Positions 52,679 to 61,340 of a stretch of DNA of 64,000 bases are shown here, piece after piece. Positions within the stretch are counted from its first letter, which is position 1; the number at the start of each line of letters is the position of its first letter. A program made the position numbers and the translations under genes. Location of the stretch: the NCBI GenBank assembly GCA_902779915.1, contig CACZDM010000004.1:1-64000 (forward strand). The letters run 5' to 3'. Source of the stretch: Oscillospiraceae bacterium. Lineage in GTDB: Bacteria > Bacillota > Clostridia > Oscillospirales > Ruminococcaceae. Below the pieces are notes generated by a model, which was not told the DNA's origin, ran no database searches, and worked only from the letters and a program-made list of their open reading frames with translations.

Positions 52679-55654
52679 TTATTTATCAATTGGCTGGATT
52701 TTTTCAGAATTATTGCGTTCTTCAATCGCGGCCAGCAAACTTCTAATTCGAATTTTTGTTGCTCCCAGATTGTCTATTTCATCTATTTTAATCTGAGTAT
52801 ATAATTTATTATTTGATTCTAGAATTTCTCGAACTTCATCAGTTGTTATCGCATCAACTCCACATCCAAAAGAAACAAGCTGAATCAAATTCATGTTTTT
52901 GTGTTTTAAAACTTCATGAGCTGCTGCGTATAATCTCGCGTGATATGTCCACTGATTTAAAACGTTTGTTTCAACTTTTTGGCCTATATCAGAAACAACT
53001 CCACTTGATGTCAGAACCGAAACCCCATAGCTTGAAATCAGCTTATCTATGCCGTGGTTGATTTCAGGGTCAACGTGATATGGCCGGCCCGCAAGAACTA
53101 TTATGTTTATATTATTTTCACTTGAATGCTTTATTGCTTTATATGCATAGTTTTTTAGGTCTTGTTTATATTTTTTATATTCATCATACGCCGCAGATGT
53201 GGCTTTTTTTATGCTTTTTTTATCAATATCAAAGTATTTAGAAAATATTTTAAACGCAAATTTTTCAAAAAACTCAGGCCTATCAATTCCAATATAGTCC
53301 ATTATTAATGTCTGATTGGGAAATAGCTTAACATTGGACTTAATAATTTCCGGATAGTACGCAACAACAGGGCAGTTATAGTGGTTATCGCCGCAGTGTT
53401 CGTTGAAATTATATGTCATACAAGGATAAAAAATCCACTCCACACCCATTTTAACTAAAGCTTCAATATGCCCATGAACCAATTTCGCGGGATAGCAAAC
53501 CGTGTCTGAGGGGATGGTGTGTTGGCCGGTGATATATAAATCCCTGCTGGAACGGGGCGAAAGCAGGACTTCAAATCCCAAATTTTCGAAAAAAGCAGTC
53601 CAAAATGGCAAATTTTCATACATATTCAAAACCATAGGAATTCCAATTCTTTTTCGTTTGCCAAATTTTTTTGGAAGATTAATCAATTTGTTATATATAT
53701 ATTCAACCATGTTATATTTAGTTTTGCTTGATGAAGAATTATTATATCTGTCGCATTTATTTCCTGAAACGAAAATATTGTTGTCTTTAAACCTGTTTAT
53801 CGTCAGGCGACAGTTGTTTGGGCAATTTTTGCATGTTGTGGATGTGACGGTGTGTGAAAAATTTTGCAATTCATTTGGAGTTGCTATTGACGATTTTTTG
53901 GAAGCGTGACTTTTAGCATATAGCGCACACCCATACGCCCCCATCAAACCTGAAATAGGCGTCCTGATGACGTCAACACCGAGCTCTTGTTCAAACGCTC
54001 TCAAAACCGCGTCATTCAAAAAAGTCCCGCCCTGAACAACAATTTTTTCCCCTAAATCTTTAGGACTTTTCGCTCGAATAACTTTATATATGGCATTTTT
54101 AACGATGGATATTGAAAGGCCTGCTGATATATCTTCAATTGTTGCGCCATCTTTTTGAGCTTGCTTGACTGAAGAATTCATAAACACAGTGCATCGCGAC
54201 CCAAGATCGACGGGGGATTTGGCAAAAAGCCCTTTATTTGCAAATTCAGAAACGCTATATCCCAAAGCTGTCGCAAAAGTTTCCAAAAACGACCCGCAGC
54301 CCGAAGAACACGCCTCGTTTAGCATTATGGAGTCAATCGCGCCCATCTTGAGTTTGAAACACTTTATGTCCTGCCCGCCAATGTCTATAATAAAATCAAC
54401 ATCAGGCAAAAAATATTTAGCAGCCGCAAAATGAGCAACCGTTTCAACAATTCCGTGGTCCAGAGAAAAAGCGTTTTTTATTAAACTTTCCCCATACCCA
54501 GTCACAGCACTTGATGCAATCTTGATTTTTTCGCTTGATTCATATATTTTAGAATATATTTCCTTCAAAGATTCTAGAATAATTGGGATTATTTCGCCTT
54601 CATTGGATATATATTTAGAGTATAGCATTTCATTATCCTCAGTTATCAGGACAATTTTTGTTGTTGTTGAGCCGGCGTCAATTCCAAGATATGCATTTCC
54701 AGTATACTCAGAAATATCTTTAAAGCTAATGTCGATTTTATTCTGCCTATTCAAAAATTTTTCATATTCGTCTTTATTTTTAAACAACGGACGAAGGTTT
54801 GAGTTGCTTTTCATTTGCTTGGCTTTTTTTAGATTTTCAATTGCTGCCGACAGATCAACCGGGTCGGCGGTTTGCTTTGAATATTCGGCCGCTCCCAAAG
54901 CAACAAAATATTCGCTGTCTTTTGGAAATATCGCAGTTTCTTCGGTTAAATTTAATGAATCAACAAATCTTTCACGCAAGCCTTTGAAAAAAGTTAACGG
55001 CCCCCCCAAAAACATGACTTTTCCGGTTATTTCTCGCCCTTGAGCAAGGCCTCCAATTGTTTGATTAACAACGGCTTGAAAAATGCTTGCAGCAAGGTCT
55101 TTTTTTTGCGCGCCTTGGTTTATTAGAGGCTGGACGTCGGATTTTGCAAAAACGCCGCATCTTGAAGCGATTGTGTATAATTTTTCATAATTTAAAGAAA
55201 GCTTGTCAAACTCTTGCAAAGAAGTCCCGAGCAAAATAGCCATTTGATCAATGAAAGCGCCTGTTCCGCCCGCGCAAGAGCCGTTCATCCTGACTTCAAC
55301 AGCTCCGGATAAAAAGAGGATTTTTGCGTCTTCACCGCCCAATTCAATGATGACATCCACGTCGCTGTGGCTTTTTTGGGCCGCGATTTTGGTTGCATAA
55401 ACCTCCTGGACAAATTTTAAGCCTGAGTCTTTTGAAATGCCCATTCCTGAGGAACCTGTAATTGCGATATGTGCTTTTGAATTTTTAAGTATTTCGTCAT
55501 AAATTTTTGTCAAAAGTTCAATTGATTTTTCTTTAACCATTGCTTTGTGACGCTGATATGATTTAAAGATTATTTCGTCATCTTTTAAAACCACGCATTT
55601 TATGGTTGTTGAGCCAACATCCAGCCCTATTTTAAAGTTTGTTTTTTCCAGCAA
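52679..55654 (-). CDS. Acyl-CoA dehydratase activase (two BcrAD/BadFG ATPase domains)
   Basis: A 991 aa protein. Two ASKHA-type ATPase domains occur in tandem: the first starts KIGLDVGSTTIKCVVLKDDE (about 7), the second AYLGIDAGSTTTKIVLITED (about 330). Each has a C-x(n)-GG cysteine motif (NGSCAGGTGAFIDQMA and NEACSSGCGSFLETFA) that holds the shared [4Fe-4S] cluster in HgdC-like activators. The C-terminal about 400 residues are DUF2229-like with NCPNNCRLTINRF and FYPCMTYN. The activator uses ATP to fire electrons into its dehydratase partner. Start: TTG 55654 gives 9 bp spacing to GGAGG (55664-55668); TTG 55660 or 55663 are nearer. Confidence 0.85.
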   Translation of the reverse strand: MLEKTNFKIGLDVGSTTIKCVVLKDDEIIFKSYQRHKAMVKEKSIELLTKIYDEILKNSKAHIAITGSSGMGISKDSGLKFVQEVYATKIAAQKSHSDVDVIIELGGEDAKILFLSGAVEVRMNGSCAGGTGAFIDQMAILLGTSLQEFDKLSLNYEKLYTIASRCGVFAKSDVQPLINQGAQKKDLAASIFQAVVNQTIGGLAQGREITGKVMFLGGPLTFFKGLRERFVDSLNLTEETAIFPKDSEYFVALGAAEYSKQTADPVDLSAAIENLKKAKQMKSNSNLRPLFKNKDEYEKFLNRQNKIDISFKDISEYTGNAYLGIDAGSTTTKIVLITEDNEMLYSKYISNEGEIIPIILESLKEIYSKIYESSEKIKIASSAVTGYGESLIKNAFSLDHGIVETVAHFAAAKYFLPDVDFIIDIGGQDIKCFKLKMGAIDSIMLNEACSSGCGSFLETFATALGYSVSEFANKGLFAKSPVDLGSRCTVFMNSSVKQAQKDGATIEDISAGLSISIVKNAIYKVIRAKSPKDLGEKIVVQGGTFLNDAVLRAFEQELGVDVIRTPISGLMGAYGCALYAKSHASKKSSIATPNELQNFSHTVTSTTCKNCPNNCRLTINRFKDNNIFVSGNKCDRYNNSSSSKTKYNMVEYIYNKLINLPKKFGKRKRIGIPMVLNMYENLPFWTAFFENLGFEVLLSPRSSRDLYITGQHTIPSDTVCYPAKLVHGHIEALVKMGVEWIFYPCMTYNFNEHCGDNHYNCPVVAYYPEIIKSNVKLFPNQTLIMDYIGIDRPEFFEKFAFKIFSKYFDIDKKSIKKATSAAYDEYKKYKQDLKNYAYKAIKHSSENNINIIVLAGRPYHVDPEINHGIDKLISSYGVSVLTSSGVVSDIGQKVETNVLNQWTYHARLYAAAHEVLKHKNMNLIQLVSFGCGVDAITTDEVREILESNNKLYTQIKIDEIDNLGATKIRIRSLLAAIEERNNSEKIQPIDK

Positions 55655-55913
55655 AAGCAACAACCTCCAAGTTTAACTACTTAAATTGTATTATACACAA
55701 AATATCGACGTAAATCAAGGAATTTTGTCTTTTTATTTAAAAATTAATCTAAATATACATTATATATTTAAAAATGTTTTATTTGAATTAGACCGATTAT
55801 ATTGGCCATTGGTCTATTAAATTTGAAATTTTTGGCCAGAAAGAATGATTTTCACAGACTTGAATAAATTATATTAAACTGGAAAATTTTCAAAAAATTT
55901 GGCAAATATGGAT

Positions 55914-56318
55914 TTGGATTATATTTATTCCGATTTAATTCTTTTTTTGAAAATATCCGAATTTGATTAAAAAATTTCCTCAAATTAATCCCTCCTCAAA
56001 CGCATTCTAAAGAAAAAACGATAAATCCGGCTTAAGCCCCGCCCGCTCACCATCAACCATGCAAGTTAAATCTGATTTAAAATGTCAAACTTTTTCAAGC
56101 CATCTTTAACAAGTGTTAGTTAAACGCCATAAATTGGCTTTTGCTGTTGCTTGGTCACCGCTTGTCACGGATGGCCGGCAAGGGGCAGGCAGGCTCAAAA
56201 AGGTTTAATATTACAGTTAGTTGTGAGCTGGCGGCGCTTTTTTGCTTTTTGCATTGTTTTTTTAGCAAATAGTTGGGTTTTTTAAGCAGTGGATTTTGTT
56301 GGGACAAATATAACCCAA
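55914..56318. repeat. Dispersed palindromic element, intact (copy 7)
   Basis: Left end TTGGATTATATTTATTCCG, right end GGGACAAATATAACCCAA. Left inner arm GCCCCGCCCGCTCACCATC, right inner arm TTGTGAGCTGGCGGCGC and TTTTTGCATTGTTTTTTTAG. No gene inside. The stretch 55655-55913 between the activase start and this element is A/T-rich with no supported feature. It ends 48 bp before the -35 box of the aminotransferase gene. Confidence 0.85.
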
Positions 56319-56365
56319 TTTTATGTATGTCCGGATAGTAAATTTGCAATATTTTATTTTTAAAG

Positions 56366-56393
56366 TTGCAAAATAAAAAAAAAGGGGTATAAT
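56366..56393 (+). promoter_or_regulatory. Promoter of the aminotransferase gene
   Basis: TTGCAA (56366-56371), 16 bp, TATAAT (56388-56393). Confidence 0.6.
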
Positions 56394-56461
56394 GGAATTA
56401 GCATATTATTGAAGTGAGTTTTCAATTGATGATTTAATTTTGAAAGAAAGGGGCATGAAAA

Positions 56462-57757
56462 ATGTCTTTTTATAGCAAAATGAGCGCAGCAGAGCTTGAA
56501 CGTGAATTATTAGATCTAAATCAAAAATATTCGAAATTTAAAGGTATGAATTTGAGTTTGAACATGGCAAGGGGGAAGCCGTCTCCTGAACAACTCGAGC
56601 TTTCAGCTGACATGCTAAAAAATCTGGAATATTCGCAGCTTTTCAGGCCTGAAAGCAAAATTAATGCTGGAAATTATGGCGAATTAACTGGGATTTTTGA
56701 GGCTAAAAAATTTTTTGCGGATATATTAGAAGTTTCGCCAAATTTGGTTATTGTTGGGGGAAATTCAAGCCTGAATCTGATGTATAACTATGTTGCCATG
56801 GCCATGCAATTTGGAATTTTAGGAAACACTCCTTGGAACAAACTCGAAAAAGTCAAGTTTTTATGTCCTGTTCCGGGATATGACAGACATTTTGCAATAT
56901 GCGAACTATTTAATATAGAAATGATAAATATAGATATGGATGAAAGCGGCCCTAAAATGGATCGGGTTAAAAAAATTGTTGAATCAGATCCCGCAGTTAA
57001 GGGGATATGGTGTGTTCCGAAATACTCAAACCCCACAGGAATCACATATTCAGACAGCGTTGTCAGGCAATTTGCTGCCCTAAAACCCGCCGCCAAAGAT
57101 TTTAGAATTTTGTGGGATAACGCATATGTTGTTCACCACCTGTCAGATAAACACGATATATTATTAAATATATTTGATGAATGCAAAAAAAATGAAAGCG
57201 AAGACATGGTTATTGAATTTTGCTCAACCTCCAAAATCACCTTTGCTGGAGGGGGAATTTCTGCGCTGGCTGGGTCCGCGGCAAATATAGACGATATAAC
57301 CAAAATAATGTCAAAACAAACCATCGGATATGATAAAATTAACCAACTGCGGCACTGTATATTTTTCCCTTCTGTTGAAAAATTGCGAAACCACATGAGC
57401 GCGCACGCAAAAATTTTAAAGCCAAAGTTTGACCTTGTGATCGAAAATTTGGAGAAGCAAATCAAGCCTTTGGGAATCGGCGACTGGACCAATCCAAACG
57501 GAGGATATTTCATATCATTCAATTCGCTCGAGGGGTGTGGGAAAAGGATATATGAGCTTTGCAAGGGGGCTGGCGTTGTCCTAACAAACATTGGCGCAAC
57601 ATACCCCTATGGGCTGGATCCGAAAAACAAAAATATTCGAATCGCGCCAACTTTTCCCAGCACAGATGAGCTGAAAATGGCTATGGATGTTTTTTGCTTG
57701 TGCGTCAAAATTGCAAGCGTTGAAAGTTTGATTTCAAAGAAAAAAGATACAGAGTGA
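56462..57757 (+). CDS. Aminotransferase class I, aspartate aminotransferase type Ic (MocR-like fold)
   Basis: A PLP enzyme of 431 aa of the Aminotran_MocR (PF12897) group, which was shown in relatives to act as aspartate aminotransferase. Visible are NMARGKPSPEQLELS near the N-terminus, GGNSSLNLMYNYVAMAM, KGIWCVPKYSNPTGITYSD, LWDNAYVVHHL and the Schiff-base lysine region EFCSTSKITFAGGGISAL. IRIAPTFPS near the C-terminus carries the carboxylate-binding arginine. ATG 56462 follows GAAAGGGG. It is monocistronic and could supply or drain aspartate for the lysC-hom-thrB pathway, but that link is inference. Confidence 0.88.
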   Translation: MSFYSKMSAAELERELLDLNQKYSKFKGMNLSLNMARGKPSPEQLELSADMLKNLEYSQLFRPESKINAGNYGELTGIFEAKKFFADILEVSPNLVIVGGNSSLNLMYNYVAMAMQFGILGNTPWNKLEKVKFLCPVPGYDRHFAICELFNIEMINIDMDESGPKMDRVKKIVESDPAVKGIWCVPKYSNPTGITYSDSVVRQFAALKPAAKDFRILWDNAYVVHHLSDKHDILLNIFDECKKNESEDMVIEFCSTSKITFAGGGISALAGSAANIDDITKIMSKQTIGYDKINQLRHCIFFPSVEKLRNHMSAHAKILKPKFDLVIENLEKQIKPLGIGDWTNPNGGYFISFNSLEGCGKRIYELCKGAGVVLTNIGATYPYGLDPKNKNIRIAPTFPSTDELKMAMDVFCLCVKIASVESLISKKKDTE

Positions 57758-57772
57758 AAAGATTTTAAAATT

Positions 57773-57985
57773 TTAGGTTATATTTGTCTCATTTAAAGTC
57801 TCTCTTGAAAAAACCAACTTTTTGCTTAAAAAACCTCAAATTTTAAAAAATCCTTGAGCTGGTTCTAAAAAACAATGCAAAAACGGGGTCGGCGCTGCCA
57901 GCTCACCATCAACCATGCAATTAAACCCCACTCAAAAACAGTTTCTTTGAAAGCGTCCGTGAGAAGTGGTAGGTCAGTGTCCTTG
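57773..57985 (+). repeat. Dispersed palindromic element, left half (copy 8L)
   Basis: Begins TTAGGTTATATTTGTCTC, continues CTAAAAAACAATGCAAAA and GCGCTGCCAGCTCACCATC, and ends at TGAGAAGTGGTAGGTCAGTG near the palindrome centre. Its right partner lies 1.4 kb away (59401-59596). Confidence 0.82.
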
Positions 57986-59400
57986 AACTTCTGCTGAAAC
58001 TAGGTGGCTTTAAGACGATATTACTACTAGTAATTCGAGCTGCCATTCTTTGCCGCGTAGAATGTCTATCTAGCATGATACACAATCCCTAAATAACAAT
58101 GTCATATGCATTGCTACGGAGTGAGCAATTAGGTTTAAGAACTGTTTGTGCATATTATGTTCTCGTCGTGAAACTGGAATTTGTTCAATGATTATTTCCG
58201 TTTACTGCTCTAATATCTTTAAAAAGAAAAAGAACGAGATCATCATCGTTTGCGATTTCTGTATCATATTGTGCGCAAAGTTTATTTTGATACCAGACGC
58301 CAGTTCCATCCGGAATATAGCCTCGTTTGACATACATTCGTTGAGCACTTCCATATCCACTGTGAAGCCCGACACGAAGCCATACCGTATTAGCGTATTG
58401 CCCAGCAATCTTTTCGGCGACATCCATCATCCTACTGCCGATTCCTTTCCTTCTATATTTTTCCAACACGCCAAAATCAACAATTTCAGGTAAATTTTTC
58501 CGCTGTACGCACCCTCTAAACCCGGTTATATAGACACTGATATGTCCCACCGGAAGGCCGTTATATACAGCTGTCAGCGAAATACACTTTCCTTCAGCCT
58601 GATCCCTGAGTCTTGTCAGATATTTGGAAATATCCACATTCCATCCCTGCGCAATTTCTTCATCGGTAAATACTCGAGCATCTGTTTCTTCCATATTACG
58701 GATCATCAGTTCGTTGTCGTTGTAATAAATCATGGTTTTCCCCCTTGCGATTTGACGGAACTTTTTGGTTCATTTGTAAAGAGCGCAACTATATAAAATA
58801 GCTGATTTGTTAGAGTGTTCAGTGAAGATTTTCAGATTTTTCAGTCTCGTTGCACTATGAATCGACCGATTTTCAATTCCTTGCTTTGAACATCAGCCAA
58901 ATATAACTATGACTGACAAAATTTCCCCGGCAGTCTTAAAAAATTTCGATTTAACTCTTTAAACAGCCCGTCCTCCTTCGCCATCAGGCTCCGCATGACC
59001 AGGCTTTTTGCGCTTCAATAGAACATCTATTTTCCAATTTCTCAGTCAAGCAGCTTTCAAAGCCATCATCGCCTATCTGAAGTTTCAGGCTAACGATTTT
59101 TGATTTCATAATATTCACGGTTCAAGTAAGGTCTGACGCAATCGCCATAACTCGCGAAGTTCACTATCGACATGCGCGAGGGCACGCCCTCTATGAACCG
59201 CCCCTCCAAATTTGATTTTGAATCATCACACTAAGCACCGGGATAATGTGCCTCTGTCAATATGTATATATTTTGGCAAAGTGGCAATATTCAAAACCAA
59301 CCTTTCTCTTAACATTATATACCACGATTTGCAAAAAGTCAATAATTTTTTTAAATTTTTTGGGCTTTGGCAATTTTGCTTGAGCGGATAGGATTTTGAT
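57986..59400. mobile_element. Cargo segment enclosed by split element halves
   Basis: Between the left half (57773) and the right half (59401) lies a segment whose base use is visibly richer in G and C than its surroundings. It holds the GNAT gene (58185-58733, minus). The stretch 57986-58184 is non-coding. The stretch 58734-59400 holds only short broken frames, e.g. a minus-strand one at 59090-59173 reading MSIVNFASYGDCVRPYLNRE and another starting MKSKIVSLKLQIGDDGFESC, which look like gene fragments from elsewhere. There is no transposase. Confidence 0.6.
58185..58733 (-). CDS. GNAT-family N-acetyltransferase
   Basis: A 182 aa acyltransferase using acetyl-CoA. The core motif reads GVLEKYRRKGIGSRMMDVAEKIA (R/Q-x-x-G-x-G/A acetyl-CoA loop, about residues 90-112), preceded by the beta-strand GHISVYITGFRG and followed by VGLHSGYGSAQRMYVKRGY and the ending IPDGTGVWYQNKLC. 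ATG 58733 has GGGGG upstream. Codon use is unlike that of the neighbours (more C- and G-ending codons), which suggests recent transfer. It lies in the cargo segment of a split element. Its substrate (amino acid, peptide, drug) cannot be told. Confidence 0.85.
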   Translation of the reverse strand: MIYYNDNELMIRNMEETDARVFTDEEIAQGWNVDISKYLTRLRDQAEGKCISLTAVYNGLPVGHISVYITGFRGCVQRKNLPEIVDFGVLEKYRRKGIGSRMMDVAEKIAGQYANTVWLRVGLHSGYGSAQRMYVKRGYIPDGTGVWYQNKLCAQYDTEIANDDDLVLFLFKDIRAVNGNNH

Positions 59401-59596
59401 GACATTAACCCACCACTTATTAAGAAATTTTCGAAGCTGATTAACCAGCACAATTGTTGGTGAGCGGGCGGAATTTTGGTTGATTTTTGCGTGGTTTTTG
59501 GGAACGAATTCGAGAATTTTTTATTTGCGCATAGTGTTATCATTTAAATTCCACTTTTTTTAAAAAGAAGGATTTGAGGAGACAAATATAATCTAA
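59401..59596 (+). repeat. Dispersed palindromic element, right half (copy 8R)
   Basis: Begins near the centre with CATTAACCCACCACTTATTA, the inverse of the left half's AAGTGGTAGGT motif. It continues GGTGAGCGGGCGG and TTTTTGCGTGGTTTTTGGG, and ends GAGACAAATATAATCTAA. It stands 119 bp before the trpS -35 box. Confidence 0.8.
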
Positions 59597-59714
59597 ATTC
59601 AAAATATTATGAATTTTTTGGACTTGGTCTGATTTGTTTGACTAAGCCAAAAAAATATGTGGCGCAAAAATTGCGAGCTCACGTAAAGCAGCCTAAAAAA
59701 ATTTTAAAATTTTG

Positions 59715-59743
59715 TTGACATGCAATCGCTTTTGTGATATGAT
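59715..59743 (+). promoter_or_regulatory. Promoter of trpS
   Basis: TTGACA (59715-59720), 17 bp, TATGAT (59738-59743). No T-box leader is present. Confidence 0.85.
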
Positions 59744-59811
59744 CGAAAGAGAGAGTTTTGGATGGTTTTTTCAGTTTGGTCAAATTTGTGCGTTTGGGAG
59801 TGGATTATGTG

Positions 59812-60807
59812 ATGATTTCGGATAAAAAGAAGACTATAATGAGCGGGATTCAGCCAACCGGCGTTTTTTCGCTCGGGAACTATATAGGCGCTATAAAAAA
59901 TTGGAAAAAACTTCAAGAGGATTATAAATGCCTTTATTTCATCGCTAATTTGCATTCGCTGACGGTTCGGATGGATCCAGAGAAGTTGAAAAAATTAACG
60001 CTTGATTGCGTTGCTATGCTCTTGGCCTGCGGGGTTGACGTTGAAAAAAGTTTAGTTTTTATACAAAGTCAAGTTCCGGAACATTCCCAGCTTTCATGGG
60101 TTTTGCAGTGCTACACGCAGTTTGGCGAGCTGAGTCGCATGACCCAATTTAAGGATAAAAGCCTGAAAAATTCGGACAATATCAACGCGGGCTTGTTTGG
60201 GTATCCTGTTTTGATGGCTGCCGACATTTTGATATATCAATCTGACTTTGTTCCAATTGGAGCAGATCAAAAGCAGCATCTTGAAATAACCAGGGACATA
60301 GCAAACAGATTCAACAATTTATATGGCCAAACATTTAAACTGCCGCAGCCATATGTTTCTGAGCTTGGAGATCGAGTTATGAGCTTGGCGGATCCAACCT
60401 CGAAAATGTCGAAGTCTGATAAAAATAAAAATGGTTTTATTTCAATTTTGGATCCGCCTGACGACATAATAAACAAATTTAAAAAAGCTGTGACTGATTC
60501 TGAGGCCAGGATATACTATAGCCCTGATAAGCCGGGAATTTCGAATTTGCTCGCTATATATTCCGCGCTTTCGGACCTTGGCGTTGAGGAAGTTGAAAGA
60601 AAGTTTGAATCAAAAGGTTATGGCGATTTTAAAGTTGCTGTTGGAGAGCTTGTTGCAAAAACTCTGGCGCCAATCCAGGATCAATACTATCACCTTGTCA
60701 AGGACCGAGGGGAGCTTGCTAGAATTTGTGAAAAGGGGGCCGAAGTGGCTTCTGAAATGGCAAGGAAAACTCTTCGTTCTGTGTATGAAAAATTGGGAAT
60801 ATTGTGA
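59812..60807 (+). CDS. trpS: Tryptophanyl-tRNA synthetase
   Basis: Charges tRNA-Trp. Class I signatures: SGIQPTGVFSLGNYIGAIKN (the HIGH-type region, here PTG..LGNYIG), ADILIYQSDFVPIGADQKQHLE and the KMSKS loop (TSKMSKSDKNKNG). The length is 331 aa with the chosen ATG 59812, which has GGGAGTGG 8 bp upstream. The open frame begins at 59758, before that site. The gene has its own promoter and is convergent with the lipoprotein gene. Confidence 0.96.
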   Translation: MISDKKKTIMSGIQPTGVFSLGNYIGAIKNWKKLQEDYKCLYFIANLHSLTVRMDPEKLKKLTLDCVAMLLACGVDVEKSLVFIQSQVPEHSQLSWVLQCYTQFGELSRMTQFKDKSLKNSDNINAGLFGYPVLMAADILIYQSDFVPIGADQKQHLEITRDIANRFNNLYGQTFKLPQPYVSELGDRVMSLADPTSKMSKSDKNKNGFISILDPPDDIINKFKKAVTDSEARIYYSPDKPGISNLLAIYSALSDLGVEEVERKFESKGYGDFKVAVGELVAKTLAPIQDQYYHLVKDRGELARICEKGAEVASEMARKTLRSVYEKLGIL

Positions 60808-60813
60808 TTTTAT

Positions 60814-61293
60814 CTAATCAAAAGAGCAGCTGAAGTTTTGGTTTTTCAGTTTTAGCATTTTTGGAAGCCCGCTTGTTTTGTCGATTTTTGCTTGATAGTC
60901 TCCGTATTCTGTTGTTGCTTCGATGTTTTCTCCAGGTCTTGACATATAGTCTTGAATTGCTTTTGAAATTGCTGCGGGGGTTGTTGTTTTAAAAAGGGTT
61001 TCGCTTTCCCTGCTCATTTCCAGCCCGGTGTATGATGCGCTGTCGGTTTCGGTGTTAAATAAAAATGTCAGTCCGCTGGCATATTTGGGGGAGAGATAGG
61101 TTAATTTAATCTGGCTTCCATTTTTTTCGATTTTCATTTTATAGTTTGTTGCGTTTTGTTTGCAGTTTGCCGAAACGCTGAAGTCTTGCTTTTTTTCAAA
61201 GTAGTCATTGTCTTTTTCTTTAAAATTGTTGCACCCATTTAAAAATACTGGAAAAATTAAAAAAAATATGATTAGGATTGATAATTTTCTCAA
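60814..61293 (-). CDS. Lipoprotein, possibly GerS/LolA-like
   Basis: A 159 aa lipoprotein: KLSILIIFFLIFPVFLNGC ends in a lipobox (LNGC), so it would be processed and anchored to the membrane. The mature part is beta-rich (KMKIEKNGSQIKLTYLSPKY, ASGLTFLFNTETDSASYTGL), reminiscent of GerS, a Clostridium germination lipoprotein with a LolA-like fold. The neighbouring spoIVB gene, 47 bp upstream on the same strand, points to a sporulation role. The GerS link is inference from pattern and context. Confidence 0.6.
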   Translation of the reverse strand: MRKLSILIIFFLIFPVFLNGCNNFKEKDNDYFEKKQDFSVSANCKQNATNYKMKIEKNGSQIKLTYLSPKYASGLTFLFNTETDSASYTGLEMSRESETLFKTTTPAAISKAIQDYMSRPGENIEATTEYGDYQAKIDKTSGLPKMLKLKNQNFSCSFD

Positions 61294-61340
61294 CTAATTG
61301 TCCTCCCAAATAATGATATATGAAGCTATTTCGGAATTTA

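Noticed and set aside
59600-59811. T-box leader of trpS
   Set aside because: No specifier hairpin, no conserved T-box sequence and no terminator hairpin precede the start.
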